From Ctenosaura bakeri (Eukaryota; Chordata; Lepidosauria; Squamata; Iguanidae), in NCBI GenBank assembly GCA_948474755.1, contig CAOLHI010001255.1, positions 372,001-436,000 on the forward strand: 64,000 bases of DNA, given 5' to 3'. Positions within the stretch are counted from its first letter, which is position 1. Each line of letters starts with the position of its first letter. Shown here piece after piece: positions 35,901-47,764 of this stretch. The notes under the pieces were generated by a model, which had not been told where the DNA came from, ran no database searches, and saw only the letters and a program-made list of their open reading frames with translations. A program made the position numbers and the translations under genes.

Positions 35901-37041
35901 TCCACTGTTGCTCAATGATACCAAAGAAAGAAAAAAAGAAAGAAGGCCCCAAAGGACTTAAAAAAGGACCCAAATCCATGTAATTTTAAAAGGTGTGCCG
36001 AAATGTGAGAGACGAAAATATATTTTTGTAGAAATGCATACAGAAAAGCATATTCTGCAGAAAATAAATTAAAAATAGTGCACATTTTCGTACATTGAAC
36101 GAACATGTGTGAAACTGACATAGACTAGAAACAGACCAATCCTTCCATCCTTACTATAGCTATATAGTATAAGGACAGCCATATGTTTAGCAAACAACAG
36201 GAAGTCTATCAGTATATCATTTCCATGTCATGCCATGAATTGCCTGGTCACTGCTATTAACAGAATGGATTTTTGGGCCAATTTAGCAAAAAAAGACCCA
36301 GTGCTGGGTATCTGTTGACAGAACAACAAAACCTACCAAAAACCAGAGAGGCTATCACTCTTTTCCCCACTACCCAGTGCTCTAGAGGGCAAAACTTCCC
36401 TGCAACCATTTTTCTGGCAGTTTTCAGGGTTGCTGAGGGAATAGAAAGGAATGCTGGCTTGGTAGAGCCAGCACTACTTTGGGTTTAGGTCTAAATTCTT
36501 ATGTTGTGGCATTTATGAAAATGCAATTATTGGAATCATAACTTTTAAAATTGGCTGCTAAGGTTCTTCTTTTTTAACACTGAGCCATCTGGAAAAGACA
36601 ATTTAATCTTTCCTATTAGCAAGTGCTTTAATTATAAAACATGTTACTACTAACTTCAGTTAGGAAACATGATCATAATTAACCTGCTAGTCTGGGTTCA
36701 CTAGAAATGCTATTAAATACAAATTGCCACATATGAAGTCAAGGCTAGGACATTAGTCAACACAATGCTGTACTGAAACGAGTGTCAAATTTTCAGCTTC
36801 TGTAATCTTACTGAATCAGTGTGGTGTTCTATGGAGAATACAGTGATTATGCTATGCTTGCATGGATTTCATTGCAATTGGTGTAGTCATTTTTAAACTT
36901 TGGGAGCAGTTATGTATATTTTAATTCATCATACTTTTATAAAAAGCACAAGAAGAAATTTGAGAAATCATTTTATTTCTACATCATCTGAAAAATAAGA
37001 TTGTTTCTATAATTTCTTTTACAAACTGTTTTAAATTATTT
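35901..37041. other. AT-rich intronic sequence, little recognised
   Basis: 36000-36125 has a periodic AGAAAAGCATATTCTGCAGA-type stretch also seen near 47080-47220, possibly a decayed repeat. Nothing else was recognised. Confidence 0.45.
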
Positions 37042-37262
37042 GTTTCTATACCCTAAAGGCACTAGATCCCATCTGATCTTGGAAACTTAGCAGGGTCAGT
37101 ACTTGGATGGGAGACCACCAATGAATACCAGATGACATGAGCTATACTTCAGGGGAAGGAAATGGAAAAACATTGAGTGTTCCTTGCCTAAGAAAACCCT
37201 ATGAAATTCATAAGTTTGCCATAAGTCAACAGGTGACTTGAAAGCACATAAACACACACACA
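37042..37262 (+). mobile_element. 5S rRNA-derived SINE with Bov-B-like tail
   Basis: The head matches 5S rRNA: CACTAGATCCCATCTGATCT, then TGGAAACTTAGCAGGGTC (A-box region), then AGTACTTGGATGGGAGACC (C-box region) and GAATACCAGATGACATGAGC. About ten bases between GGGTC and AGTACTTGG of 5S rRNA are missing. A core with CCTTGCCTAAGAAAACCCTA leads to the tail TTTGCCATAAGTCAACAGGT, GACTTGAAAGCACATAAAC, then CACACACA. The tail is the same Bov-B-type tail as in the tRNA-headed SINEs. This is a transposed copy, not a 5S gene. Confidence 0.88.
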
Positions 37263-39592
37263 GTGGGTTATGTCCAAAAAGTCATTTTTATGCTTTACTC
37301 CAACTTTTGTCCTTTAAAACAGCTTATAATATTAACATCTTATAATGCCTAATGTATGTATGGCAATAGGAACTGGACTGAGTTTTTGGTTTATTTAGTA
37401 TTCATCATCTACAGAAGAAGACATTCTTGACAGTTTAGTTTCTTAAAAACAATGGTGGCTGACTGTTTCCATGGCAGTGGAGTGGTGAATCTGCTCCAGG
37501 TTTTATTATGAATTGTAAATGAATTATCCAAGATGCTGAACTCTACTGTCCAAATATAGAGTGTAGAGTTGGAGAGCTCCTTTGAAGTTCCGACTAAAAC
37601 CCAGACATGGTTACTGTCTCAGTGACATGGACACCACTATACACCAGTCCTTGGGATTGACATGAGTTGCCAATGACTTGCCATGAGAATCAGAATTAAA
37701 GGCATTGCGTGTATGATTTGATAACTTTTTCACTATGAAAAGGCATGACAACTGAATGGCATTATCACTATCAAAAGGCGTGAATACTGAGTATTTTATC
37801 CCTTCCCTACAAATTTGGTTAAACTTTTGAGCATGTCTTTCCACTTTTGAAAGGAAAGGTCTAATTTCCTGCTTCTGCTCCCACTTTCATTTTTATAATA
37901 TATATTGTTCTTTGTACTTTAAGAAGACTAACTGTGCAGTGGAATAGACAATTTGAAACAACATCATATTATGATACAGGAAAAAGGTCTATTTAATACA
38001 CAATGTTGATTTTTCTTCATGAAAAGGAAGCTATGGCATCTGTTAGTTTTGTAACAGAAATATTATTAAATTTTAAAAAGACTGCTGTTGATGCCATAGT
38101 GGTGGGTGGTGAGTTTTTTTTGTTTGTTCCCCCCCAACTGCTCAAAGAAAAAGTAGTGCCCCTGGCATCAGTAACAAAATAATGTATTCAGCACATATTT
38201 AATGCAAACATAGGGATGCAATCTGATTGACTGGCTTCCTATGTACACTCTAATCTTCTCCTCTGGGACACATCCCACAGTGCTAGCTGAGCACTACAGA
38301 ACTGGAGAAAAATGCGGAAAATAAGTTTATTTTGGAAGAAGAATTGGAGTTTGAGCGCTTTGGCTTAGATTCTCAGAAACCAAGAATATTTTATTGTGAT
38401 CACCTCATCAAAGTGTTTCTCCTTCCTGTATTTGATTACAATATTAGATAATTTTCCTTGCTATGAAGGTCTAAAACCATACTTTCTCCAGAAACATTAT
38501 TTCTTTTATTAAGTGGAAAATATTGTCTATCAATTGCACAAAATTCTTTAGGAAGCATGCATATTATTGAATTGTTTAAATACATCAGTATAAGTTCACT
38601 AAAACCTGGAAACAAATCCGATTATGCATATAAATTGTAGTACCCCGCGGCACTCCTCTCTTCCCAACTGAAATTTTAACTTCAGTTTCAGAGAAATTTG
38701 CAGTGAGGTTAGCATCTGTATCATTTTATTCTGACCAGATTTACATTTTCACAGTGCTCCCAGGCTCCTACATAGCTTAGTTATTAGCAATTACAAACAT
38801 GGCTCAGTTATTAGCAGTGGGATGTCTTCATCCAGTTCATATCGTCTGTGCCTCTTTTATTTATTTTGGAGGAACAATGAGGATAAAACATCTCTGCTGG
38901 ACTCTGACATGGTGTTTACAAAGGCAGATGTCTGTAGCAATCAAGAGGCGGCTGGGGGAGGCGGAGAAGGAAGATGCTGTTACAGCCACTGAAAGTTGCT
39001 TTCATCAGAGTTTTACTTGTACTCAAGGGCTGCTACAACAGGGCTCTTTCAGAAAGCACAAAGAGATGAGAGTGGAAAGCAAGAAAAGAGCTCCAGACAG
39101 CCAAAGATTAAATGTCTTTCCCTTTCCGCTGCCATGGCACAAGGAGAGGGGGAAGATCCACGCCTGCATTAATAGAGGGTGATTCATTTTATTAGGATAT
39201 TTATATAACAGCTTGATACATCTAGATATGAATTGATCTTGCACTGTGCGTACAACCTCTTTGCTGTCCCTCTTGGTTTTGCCATAATGACAGCTGGATG
39301 TCTTCAATTTATCAAGGTTTCTTTTTTTTTTCTTTTCTTTTTTTCCTAATCAGGAAACTATGGTTAGCAGGTTTGGAACAAGCCAGAATCTTAAACTGAT
39401 ATTAAACTGTAGTTTAAATCCTGGCTTGTTTCATATTTGGTAGCCACTGTTTACAGGTTTTGGCGAAGAGGAAGACCATGATTGTTTTACGACACCCTGG
39501 CCTACCGCCATGCATCAAGAAAGGAGGAGGGAAGGACAGCATGAAGATGGATCTTGGGCTAAAAAGGTTCCTGCACATTTTGACTTATTAAC
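37263..39592. other. Intronic sequence; possible conserved non-coding block
   Basis: No transposon was recognised. 38780-39190 is less AT-rich, free of obvious repeats and holds a 127-codon plus-strand open frame without recognisable domains. It might be a conserved regulatory block, which is only an inference. A T-rich tract is at 39319-39345. Confidence 0.4.
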
Positions 39593-39595
39593 TAA

Positions 39596-39796
39596 GCGCC
39601 TCTCCTCACTACTCTGTTACAGTGCTATTATTCCACTTTCAACACCCTATGGAATCCTGGGGTTTGCAATTTAGGGAGGGGCATTTAGAATTCTCAGCCA
39701 GAGAACTCTTTGGCCTCAATAAACTATAAACCCCAGAATTGCACAGAATGTTAAAAGTGGAATAATAGCACTATAACAGAGTAGTGCGGAAAGGCC
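39596..39796. mobile_element. Harbinger-like hairpin MITE, older copy
   Basis: The 3' end GTAGTGCGGAAAGGCC is intact but the 5' end is mutated to GCGCCTCTCCTCACTACTCT. Inside are the family arms TTCCACTTTCAACACCCTAT and AATGTTAAAAGTGGAATAAT, and the spacer AGAATTCTCAGCCAGAGAAC shared with the copy at 63080. Flanking bases no longer match as a target duplication. Confidence 0.8.
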
Positions 39797-39799
39797 CTC

Positions 39800-42032
39800 A
39801 GATATCATCTGAACAAGGCCGACATACTGGGCTGGTAATACCTGTTCTACTGCAGCTCAAAATATGACATTGTTACTCTGCAAGTCTTTTAACAAGTGAA
39901 GGAAAAGTGAATTATTCATTCATCAATACAGGATATGACCAAATTCAAACATCATTTTAACGTAACAATTATCAACAGAAGAATGAAAGAACAGTTTGCT
40001 GCTTCGTCATCACAATTAGTACTTCTTTCAAAATCACCAGCTCTCTTAAGGTGTTCAAAATGAAGGCATAAAGAGGGCAAGAAAGCTACATATGTTCCCA
40101 CCATGTCAGCGAGGATGTTGAAGGCAGGCTAATGAGCATGACCACATCACTGTGCAATGTCTTCAACCTACTTTCTTGGTAAATACCCCAAAGGAGGTAA
40201 TGCTGGGATGTATGACAAAAAACTAAAGTCGCAGAAACGCAGTACTCTCTCTCTAGCAGAATTTTCATTGTCATTTAAAAGGATTCAGGTTGTGGCATGC
40301 TGTATAATAAAAATTGCAGCTGCCTGACAGAAAGACAGAACCTTAATTTTATAAAGTTCTCTCCTGTACCCTACTTAAATAAATTAAAAAAAGGCTTATT
40401 CAGAGCTGCCCAATTATCTGTAACAGACAAGGAGATTCTCTTTTCCTTCACCCACCCAAACCAAACCATAATAGGAATCTAGGATCCTACATTCTCAGTG
40501 CTTTGCAGGGGGAAACATTCCATAATCCCTCCACCATATATTAGCCCACCCAAGCACTATTACAGACAACTCACACATGTAAAGTATTCAATGTACTGCA
40601 TTCATGACTAGGTTCTGTTTATGAGGTTCCCTTCTAGAAATGCATCTGAGGATAGCAAGAACAAACAGAGGTCTGGGCACCACATATTACATCCACGTAC
40701 TACAACCTACTGGGGCTGAAGCTGGTGTTTTTAATAACTTATTTCCTGCCTTGAAGGAGGATGCATGGACAAAGCAGTAATGGCTGCCAATAGGAGATGT
40801 GGTAGAACCACATCCACATACAGGATCTTGGGCTCTGTCTCTCAAACTATACACCCTAGAGTTCTACAGGACTTGTAGCTCACTGTTCAAAATGTTGCTT
40901 TTCTAACACTGATTCTATTTGGTTTCAACAAATATAATAAGATCTGAACATTCATGTGAATAAGAAGGAAATGAGAATACATAAGCACGGTATACAATTT
41001 GTTATACTTTACATTTTCAATGGTATAGAGCTTGCAGCTGAAGGCAGGCTGCTCTGGATCACTGGACTCCAAAAAGCACGAGTCCTCCAAGCATGGGTTT
41101 TGACCCTAAATCTCAAGCTGGCATAGAGTCATAAATTTATTCAGAAGCTTCCTTAAACCTATGTGACAAAAGATCAAAGGAGTCCTCCAATGTAGTCCCC
41201 GTCTACAGCCCTAATCTACTTCAGCCCCATCAGGAGAAGTGCTTCCCCCCCTCCTTTTGTTGGTGTTCTTTCCTTTTCCTTTTCTAGCATTTAATTTGAA
41301 ATGTAGCTTTCAAATTAGTTTAAAGAGAGTGAAACTAACAATTTTATAAACAAACACTGAGGAAATACACAGAAGGGGGAAATCATATGACAGTTTTACA
41401 AGTGTTTTGAAAATGCTAAATATGATCCAAGAGGTGATTCATATGCTGTTTGCTTAGCAAAATAATGATATAGTATAATATTAACCCCACAACAAAAAAC
41501 AAATCCAAAGCAAAGCAAAACCACATATGTCATTAAAACAAAAGAAAACCACACAATGGAAAGAAGTCATGTATGAGATACTTCCAACCAGAAGCAGCCT
41601 TTTAAGAAAAGGAATGGGTCTATAAGTTCATACTGCCCAAGATGGCTTTAAAGTGATCCCAGTTCCCCCTCCACACATGAGAACACAGCCATTACTGTGT
41701 CATTGCTGTTAGGTTCACAGCTCCCTTGAGGAACACTTTGTTAATGTAGAATGGACTAGTTTCATTCAGACAATGAGCACACACTTAAAATTACTTGCAA
41801 ATGGAAGGCATTTGCTGTTCAGCTTTCTGTTAGAGCTGAATCTTTTATAGATTCTTCTCATAAGCAGTAATGTGTCTCTTGTGGATAGGATTTCCACTTC
41901 ATTTTTGTTTGCTTGAATAACTCTTTCCCTACTTCTGCTCCAAACTTAATTGGGTAAGAGGACCTGACAAGACTTTTGTCCCATTCTAACAGTTTCAACG
42001 ATCAAGGGCTTGGAAAAGTTAATTTTTCAGAT
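39800..42032. other. AT-rich intronic sequence, nothing recognised
   Basis: No family or exon was recognised. Confidence 0.55.
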
Positions 42033-42112
42033 TTCAACACCCAGAGTTGTCCAGTCAACATGGCTAAAGGCCATGGTGGCTAAGGTATTCAAGGGGTTGT
42101 AGTCCAAAAAAA
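42033..42112. mobile_element. Fold-back DNA transposon remnant (hAT-like)
   Basis: CACCCAGAGTTGTCCAGTCA and CAAGGGGTTGTAGTCCAAAA give eroded halves of the fold-back family. Confidence 0.45.
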
Positions 42113-42250
42113 GAAACATTTCCAAGCTCTATACAGATCAGGAAAAGGGGAATGTGCTGAATTCACACACTGCCATAGCCACAGAGCAACCATGCTTGTA
42201 CATCAACTGATACAATTGTGCTAATTAGATTCATGTATGCATTTATTTGA

Positions 42251-42427
42251 GGGGCAGTCTGGTGCAGTGGTCTGAATGTTGGACTATGATCCCGGAGACC
42301 AGGGTTTGATTCCCCACTTGGCCACTGGGTGGTACTGGGCATGTCATACACACTCTCAGCCCCAGAAGATCTTGTGATAGGTTCACCTTAGGTTCATTGA
42401 CTTGAAGGCACACAACAACAACAACAC
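42251..42427 (+). mobile_element. Sauria-type SINE
   Basis: Head CTGGTGCAGTGGTCTGAATG (A-box TGGTGCAGTGG), B-box region GACCAGGGTTTGATTCCCCA, tail CATTGACTTGAAGGCACAC then AACAACAACAAC. Slightly shortened before the tail. Confidence 0.87.
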
Positions 42428-42429
42428 CA

Positions 42430-42645
42430 TTTATTCATTGTTAACATTTATATTCTGCCTTTCCTCTAAGGCACTCAAAGTTCTTCCCCTCCCCATTTTA
42501 TTGCAAAAGAATCTTATGAAGTAAATGAGGCTGAGAGAGAGTGAGTGGCCTAAAATCCACTGAACCTTTTTCTGAGTACAGTTTTAAACTCAAACTCCTC
42601 CTAGCCCTGGTCTTCCATTTTGCCTACTATACTGCAATGGATAAA
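42430..42645 (-). mobile_element. tRNA-derived SINE, second tail type (decayed)
   Basis: The plus strand reads AACATTTATATTCTGCCTTT, CCTCTAAGGCACTCAAAG, CCTCCCCATTTTATTGCAAA, GAGGCTGAGAGAGAGTGAGT and CTCCTAGCCCTGGTCTTCCA. This order matches the reverse of the type at 12826-13006. It abuts the tail of the preceding SINE. Confidence 0.62.
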
Positions 42646-42688
42646 CCAATGGCCTGATGTTAATTTTCTATGTTCTTGTTATTCAAGC

Positions 42689-42721
<33 letters not shown>

Positions 42722-42755
42722 CATACACCCACATGTACATAATGTGTGTGTGTGT
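42689..42755. repeat. (TA)n(CA)n ... (GT)n inverted dinucleotide tract
   Basis: TATATATATA passes into about (CA)11 up to 42722, followed 20 bp later by GTGTGTGTGTGTA. The CA and GT arms are complementary and could extrude a hairpin. Confidence 0.88.
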
Positions 42756-43270
42756 ATAATGTTTATAAAAGTACTTATAATGGGTTATTGCTATAATATT
42801 GGTCCTCCTTTCATAAATTGATAAAAAACTGCACAGAGAAAACTGTTATGAAGTATTTAACTGTACAGAGGAACTAAGTTTTGCCAATTAAGTTATACCA
42901 TTTTTTCAAGTTTCGCTGTGACAACTGCTTGTGTTAATACAGTTGTACATTCTTCTACCTTTTAATGAGATCTGCACTTCATTTTTCATTTTATGGACAA
43001 CATCCTCTTACAGGAGACTCTGCTCTTTCTATAAGATGCTACTGTTAGATGGACATGATTCATTTAAAAAACATAGCAACAATGCTTTCTTCATCAAAAT
43101 AACCATGTTATTCATATACAAATTAAGACTTCTGAAATCAATTAATGGGTCATTCAGATGATCTACATGCAGCCTTGCAACATCTAGTCAAATGAAAAAC
43201 CTATTCAGTTCTGTAGGATTTCCTACATAAGAGTACAGCCTGATTTTTTAAACTGGAGGGGGGGCTGTTG
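42756..43270. other. AT-rich intronic sequence before the L1 insertion
   Basis: Nothing recognised. The last bases before 43271 are a G-run. Confidence 0.55.
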
Positions 43271-43284
43271 AAACATTCCAGGTT
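43271..43284. repeat. Left target-site duplication of the L1 insertion
   Basis: AAACATTCCAGGTT here pairs with AAACATTCCAAGTT at 45030-45043 (13 of 14 identical). Confidence 0.82.
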
Positions 43285-45029
43285 AGATTGAATATCTAGA
43301 GTTTTATCCAGAGTTAGATGGAATATCTTGGTAGATACCAAGGAAAGAGGGGTCTAGGCCTCTCAAATTTTAAATTGTACTACCAAGGATGTGCCCTATA
43401 CTGGATTATGGATTGGATAAAACTAAAACATAAGAAAATGCTTCAACTTGAAGGTGCCAATAATAAATATGGCTGTCACGGTTATATTTGGTATAATAAG
43501 GCCAGTGTAGATAAAGAATTTAATAAGCATATCATATGCAGATCTTTACTCAAAGTATGGGATACATTCAAGAAGAAAGCTTACATAAAGATCCCATGTT
43601 GGATATCAATACAGGAAGCTTTTTTAAAACAAACAGAATCTTATAAAACTAATAAGTGGCTAACTTATGATAAACTTCTGGTCACTAATTCTGCTGGAGA
43701 TACCTTTAAGACCTTAGAAGAACTAAGGTTAGAAGGTTTTAAAGGAAACTGGTTCTTATATAGGCAGTTAAAAGAAAGATATAAATTAGATGTAAAAACA
43801 GAAGGAACTGAAGATAAAGGCAGTAAGGGAAACAATATAGATATAAATGTATTAGAAGAGAAGGACCATATAATGTCAGCTATTTATAAAATGCTAGTGA
43901 ATTTGGAAATGGAACGTGACATTATCAAAGATAATATGCTCAAATGGATGCAGAATATCAGTCATACGATTGATCCGGGTGAATGGGAAAAGACTTGGTC
44001 CACAAACTTAAAGTTTATGAAATGTACGGCACTGAGACAAAATTTCTACAAAATGCTATTTGGATGGTATTCAACCCCACGGAAATGAGTTAAGACATAT
44101 AAAAAAGGCTTGAATAAATGTTGGAAGTGTGCTGAAGAATTAGGAACATTCTATCATACCTGATGGACATGTAAAAAAGCGAAATTATTTTGGAAAAACA
44201 TAATTTGGTTAGGAAAATTATAGGGATTGAAGTTCCCATGTATTCAGAGATTTATTTATTAAATATATGCAGGGGATTCAGTGGTCCACAACAAAAGAAA
44301 TATGGTCATTTATTATTATATATGGTATCGGAAGCAAGGATCTTATATGCCTCTAGATGGAAAGATAAAGAGATCCCATCAATTGAAGACTGGCTGCTTA
44401 AGTTACTCAATATGTATCAAATGGATATTCTTACTGTATACATAAGTAATTATCGAAATATATATAAGGCAAATAAGGAATGGGAACCAATTAGAAATAC
44501 CTGGAAGGAAAAATAGAAAGAAGTTCTCATATTTGATATTCAGTTTTAGATAAGCATATAGGTGAGTCTATAAAAACACCATAAAATATTAAGTAAAAAT
44601 ATTTTTATAGAGTTAATTTGTGATAGTGTAGCCGTTAGGGGTAGTGGTATATTGTCTTTAGGATAACATAATTTTAATTAATCATTATTATAAACATAGT
44701 AAAATTAAGGGTTATGGTTACCAGATTGATTATATAATTTAATGGTTTTTGGTTTAGATACTGTCATCTTTATTATTGTATTAGTATTATCATTATTGTT
44801 TTTGACATTATATTATTATTATATTCCTGTTAAAAAATTGATCATAGTTAGATTGTTATTAGTTCGATAAGGAAAGAACGAATGAAGAGAAGAATGAAGA
44901 AAGAAGAGAAGATGATTAGATGATCATGAAGATTTTTTTCAATGTTCAGTAATCTATTGGTGATTTATATTCTGTACAAGATATATGTGTGAAATAAAAT
45001 AAAATAAAATAAAACTGTAAAAAAAAACA
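43285..45029 (+). mobile_element. 5'-truncated L1 LINE insertion
   Basis: It spans the C-terminal part of L1 ORF2, a roughly 500-bp AT-rich 3' UTR and an A-rich end with repeated AATAAA followed by a run of A. It is bounded by a 13/14 target duplication, the mark of target-primed reverse transcription. The element lacks the endonuclease and reverse transcriptase core and cannot move. It lies antisense to NRP1. Confidence 0.87.
43318..44516 (+). pseudogene. L1 ORF2 C-terminal remnant (reverse transcriptase thumb to zinc knuckle)
   Basis: The frame at 43318-44088 begins with GKRGLGLSNFKLYYQGC, the conserved G-G-L-G-L-P-(N/D)-x-(K)-x-Y-Y-x-A block of L1 ORF2, followed by W-rich segments. It is interrupted by a TGA at 44086-44088, then continues in the same frame through NKCWKCAEELGTFYHT, the start of the L1 C-terminal Cys-x2-Cys...His...Cys knuckle, to a second TGA at 44161-44163 where the family has Trp. 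A shift near 44215 moves the reading to a third segment (to 44516) with ARILYASRWKDKEIPSIEDW, the L1 C-terminal Trp-Lys-Pro motif. Two stops and one frameshift make it non-functional. It is the best-preserved mobile-element coding sequence in the window. Confidence 0.85.
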
Positions 45030-45043
45030 AAACATTCCAAGTT
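45030..45043. repeat. Right target-site duplication of the L1 insertion
   Basis: AAACATTCCAAGTT directly follows the A-rich L1 end; see 43271-43284. Confidence 0.82.
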
Positions 45044-45194
45044 CATATTTATCAAGCTTGGTTTTGCTTCTGCATTGGCCATTTCAGTGATGTGCAACAG
45101 TTCAGAGAAATACAATAATGACATGTTTCTTGTTGTGATCACAATGGCTCTGTTTTGAACAAAAAGTCTGAACAAGCTCTTTTTTTCGGTTCTC

Positions 45195-45411
45195 AGAGCC
45201 AGCATGGTGTACTGGGGTTTGTGTGTTGAACCATGATTCTGGAAATTAGGGTTCGAATCGCTGCTCAGTCATGGAAAACCACTGAGTGACCTCTGGCAAG
45301 TCACAGTCTCTCAGTCTCAGAGGAAACCCCCTCTGAACAAATCTTGCCAAGAAATCTTGCCTCACGACCATCATGAGTCAGAAACAACCTGAAGGCACAC
45401 AGTAACAACAA
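45195..45411 (+). mobile_element. Sauria-type SINE, full length
   Basis: Begins AGAGCCAGCATGGTGTACTG, has the B-box TTAGGGTTCGAATCGC (closest match to GGTTCGAATCC in the window), the core CTCAGAGGAAACCCCCTCTG with ATCTTGCCAAGAAATCTTGC, and the tail CATGAGTCAGAAACAACCTG then AAGGCACACAGTAACAACAA. Confidence 0.9.
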
Positions 45412-46534
45412 GCTCATTTCTGCTCACTTATTTTCTTGTATAACTCTTAACAGAATCAGCTTTCTATGCTACTGTTTGACTTCATTCCTACAAAAGAACT
45501 GAACTGGGATGTGTAGGTCTATGTACACATATAACTAACTAATCTCTCACCACAGTGTAAGACTGTGTGGCTTTAGCTAGTACTTAGAGACATAAAATGT
45601 ACATTTATTTAATGTACTTGGCAGCTTGATGTGTAAGAGAATAGTTCTGTTGTTCGTTATAAGTGTATGTAAAGACATTTGGATATGAGCCCAGATATGA
45701 ACATATAAATTGATAAAACTTTGTAGGACTGTGACACAAAATACCCAAGGACATTGTGAGAATGAAAAAAAAAAATACACTCAGCAATTGGTAGATGTGC
45801 ATGCTGTGTAGACCTTTAGTGCACCCCTCTCTCTTTTTTTAAAGGTATGATAATAGCTTTTAATCAAAAAGGAGAGCTTTTATCTAAAGATTAACCTCTG
45901 CATACCTTTCCCTGTTCATAATTTACAGCTCATTTGTCAGCTAAGAAAAACTTGGGCGGAGAAATCCCAACTTTTGTGCCAGTTCAGTATCACAAAAAGG
46001 ATGGTTTAATGTTGATGTTGTTGGAGAATACAGCTCTCAAATCTTTGTGAATAGATGTCATAACAGTACAAATGATAGGTGCAGACTTAATGCACTTCAT
46101 TCACAAAACCTTTAGCTATAAATGTTTAGCAATAGAACACATTTTCTGGGTAGCATGAGCTTATATCCTCCAAAGAAATAGTCAGAGTCGGAACTGTTAA
46201 GTACAGAATACTCTGAGTGAATGCAGCTGCTCTTTTTAGCACTATACACGTATGTAGCATTACATAGTTTTTTAGAAGCAGAGCATGGGAGTCTCCGCTA
46301 CACTGAAACTTATTCATTTACTTGCATATATATATGCAGCATTGAACACAGATGTATCACAGCAGCACATAACGTTTTAAAAAATATAAAAATATAGAAT
46401 AAAGGTAAAAAGTGCAAATCTGCAAAGAATCTGACATATATAACTTTTAGCTTTCTATTTGTGTAGAAATTAGTCTTCTTATTTATAAGCCTTATTTATT
46501 CTTCTGGTCTTATTTTTTTTTCTCCTATGCAGTG
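45412..46534. other. AT-rich intronic sequence, nothing recognised
   Basis: No family or exon was recognised. Poly(A) at about 45763-45774. Confidence 0.55.
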
Positions 46535-46670
46535 GTTTCAAACCTAGGAATAATTACAGCCTTCCAGATGGTGGTGGGCTGCAACTCCCATTAGTTCTAG
46601 CCAATATAGCCAAGGATGAGAAATTCTGGGAGCCCAAGATATATCTGGAGGGCCGAACTTTGCCTACTTC
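46535..46670. mobile_element. Fold-back DNA transposon remnant (hAT-like)
   Basis: GGGCTGCAACTCCCATTAGT, AAATTCTGGGAGCCCAAGAT and ATCTGGAGGGCCGAACTTTG are the family's two halves, with the characteristic CTGGAGGGCC end region. Confidence 0.63.
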
Positions 46671-46672
46671 TA

Positions 46673-47326
46673 CTTCAAACAGTGCAACCCCAATCTACTT
46701 TAAAGCTTGCACAGAGTGTTCATCATAGCTTCTGTCCAAAGTGTAGCCAAGAGATACAAGCTAAACAGGCAGAGAATGTAGATTTCTTTCCAAGAGCAGA
46801 GAAATAAATCAGGGTAATATAGGAAGGGTTATCACTTCTGTGCTCACCTATAAATACTACATAAAAATGATATTGCACTACTGGCAGCATGAACTTAATC
46901 TCTGGGAATGAAAGATTGTTTTATGTAGGGATGTAAATGTTAAATTTCATTCTCATGGGCAAATAATTTAAGCATTTTTCTTTCTGCTGCAAGAAAGTCC
47001 AATTTTTGAGGACTAGCCACACTCTGGGATTTATCCGAGAAGAATCCACATGTGAGTTTTGGGGGTGCGTGCGTGTGTATGTGTGTGCATGCATGCAGAA
47101 AATTGCATAGAAATTATGTTTTCTGCTCTAAAAGGTTTTCTGTGCAGAAAACTTGCTTTCTTCACAGAAAACAACATTTGGTTGCAATAAATGTGATTTT
47201 CTGTCCAAAATCCCATATGCAACTTTTTTAAATAGAATAAGTCCCAAACTGTGAAAATTCTCTCTGACCAGGACTCTTGTCCTCAAAAACACTCAGGAAA
47301 CTCCTGATGACTTCATTCTGTCACTC
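46673..47326. other. Intronic sequence with periodic TTCTGTGCAGAAAA stretch
   Basis: 47085-47220 repeats TTTTCTGTGCAGAAAACTTG-like units at about 20-25-bp spacing, perhaps a decayed repeat. GTGTGTGCATGCATGC tract at about 47066-47097. Confidence 0.45.
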
Positions 47327-47329
47327 TTG

Positions 47330-47761
47330 GGCCCTTTTTGCATGGCATTTGCCACACGAAAGGACCCCTCGAGGGTTGTGCGATTGTGAGGAGAGATCTG
47401 CACAACACACTCACAATCGCACCACGCTCCAGGGTAGGGCAGGCGCCGCTCATGCACTTTTTCATTTTCAGCTTTCAGCCGAAAATGGTGCACGGTCGCG
47501 CATCACTCCAGGACCCCGCATGCACTTACCGTGCATGCAGAGCTTCCCGAGCCGCGGTGGTCACGCTTTCTGTCCCAGGGCAGCCTGGGAAACTCCCAGG
47601 CTGTGCTGCAGAAAGAAGAGGCGGGGCTCTTGTGCTGCCTGCTCGGGAGCAGGCAGCTTGTGTGGAGCTGAAGCAGCGGGGATGCAAGAGTCTCTCGCTG
47701 GAGGCTGCTCGTGCGATCCCCACACCCCAGCGCCGAAAAAAGGTAAGCTGCGGAAAGGACC
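47330..47761 (+). mobile_element. Harbinger-like GC-rich non-autonomous element (432 bp)
   Basis: Ends GGCCCTTTTTGCATGG and GCTGCGGAAAGGACC, with a perfect TTG duplication (47327-47329 and 47762-47764). A subterminal hairpin pairs GTGCGATTGTGAG with CTCACAATCGCAC (about 47378-47421). The interior is strongly CpG-rich and a sibling of 3063-3493. The overlapping 149- and 162-codon open frames are compositional and have no domain. AGGTAAG is at 47741-47747. Confidence 0.86.
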
Positions 47762-47764
47762 TTG

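Noticed and set aside
37042..37180. A functional 5S rRNA gene
   Set aside because: Promoter region has a deletion and substitutions, and the sequence continues into a SINE core and Bov-B-like tail.
45195..45270. A tRNA gene (good A- and B-box)
   Set aside because: It is the head of a dispersed SINE; no cloverleaf with paired acceptor stem was evident.
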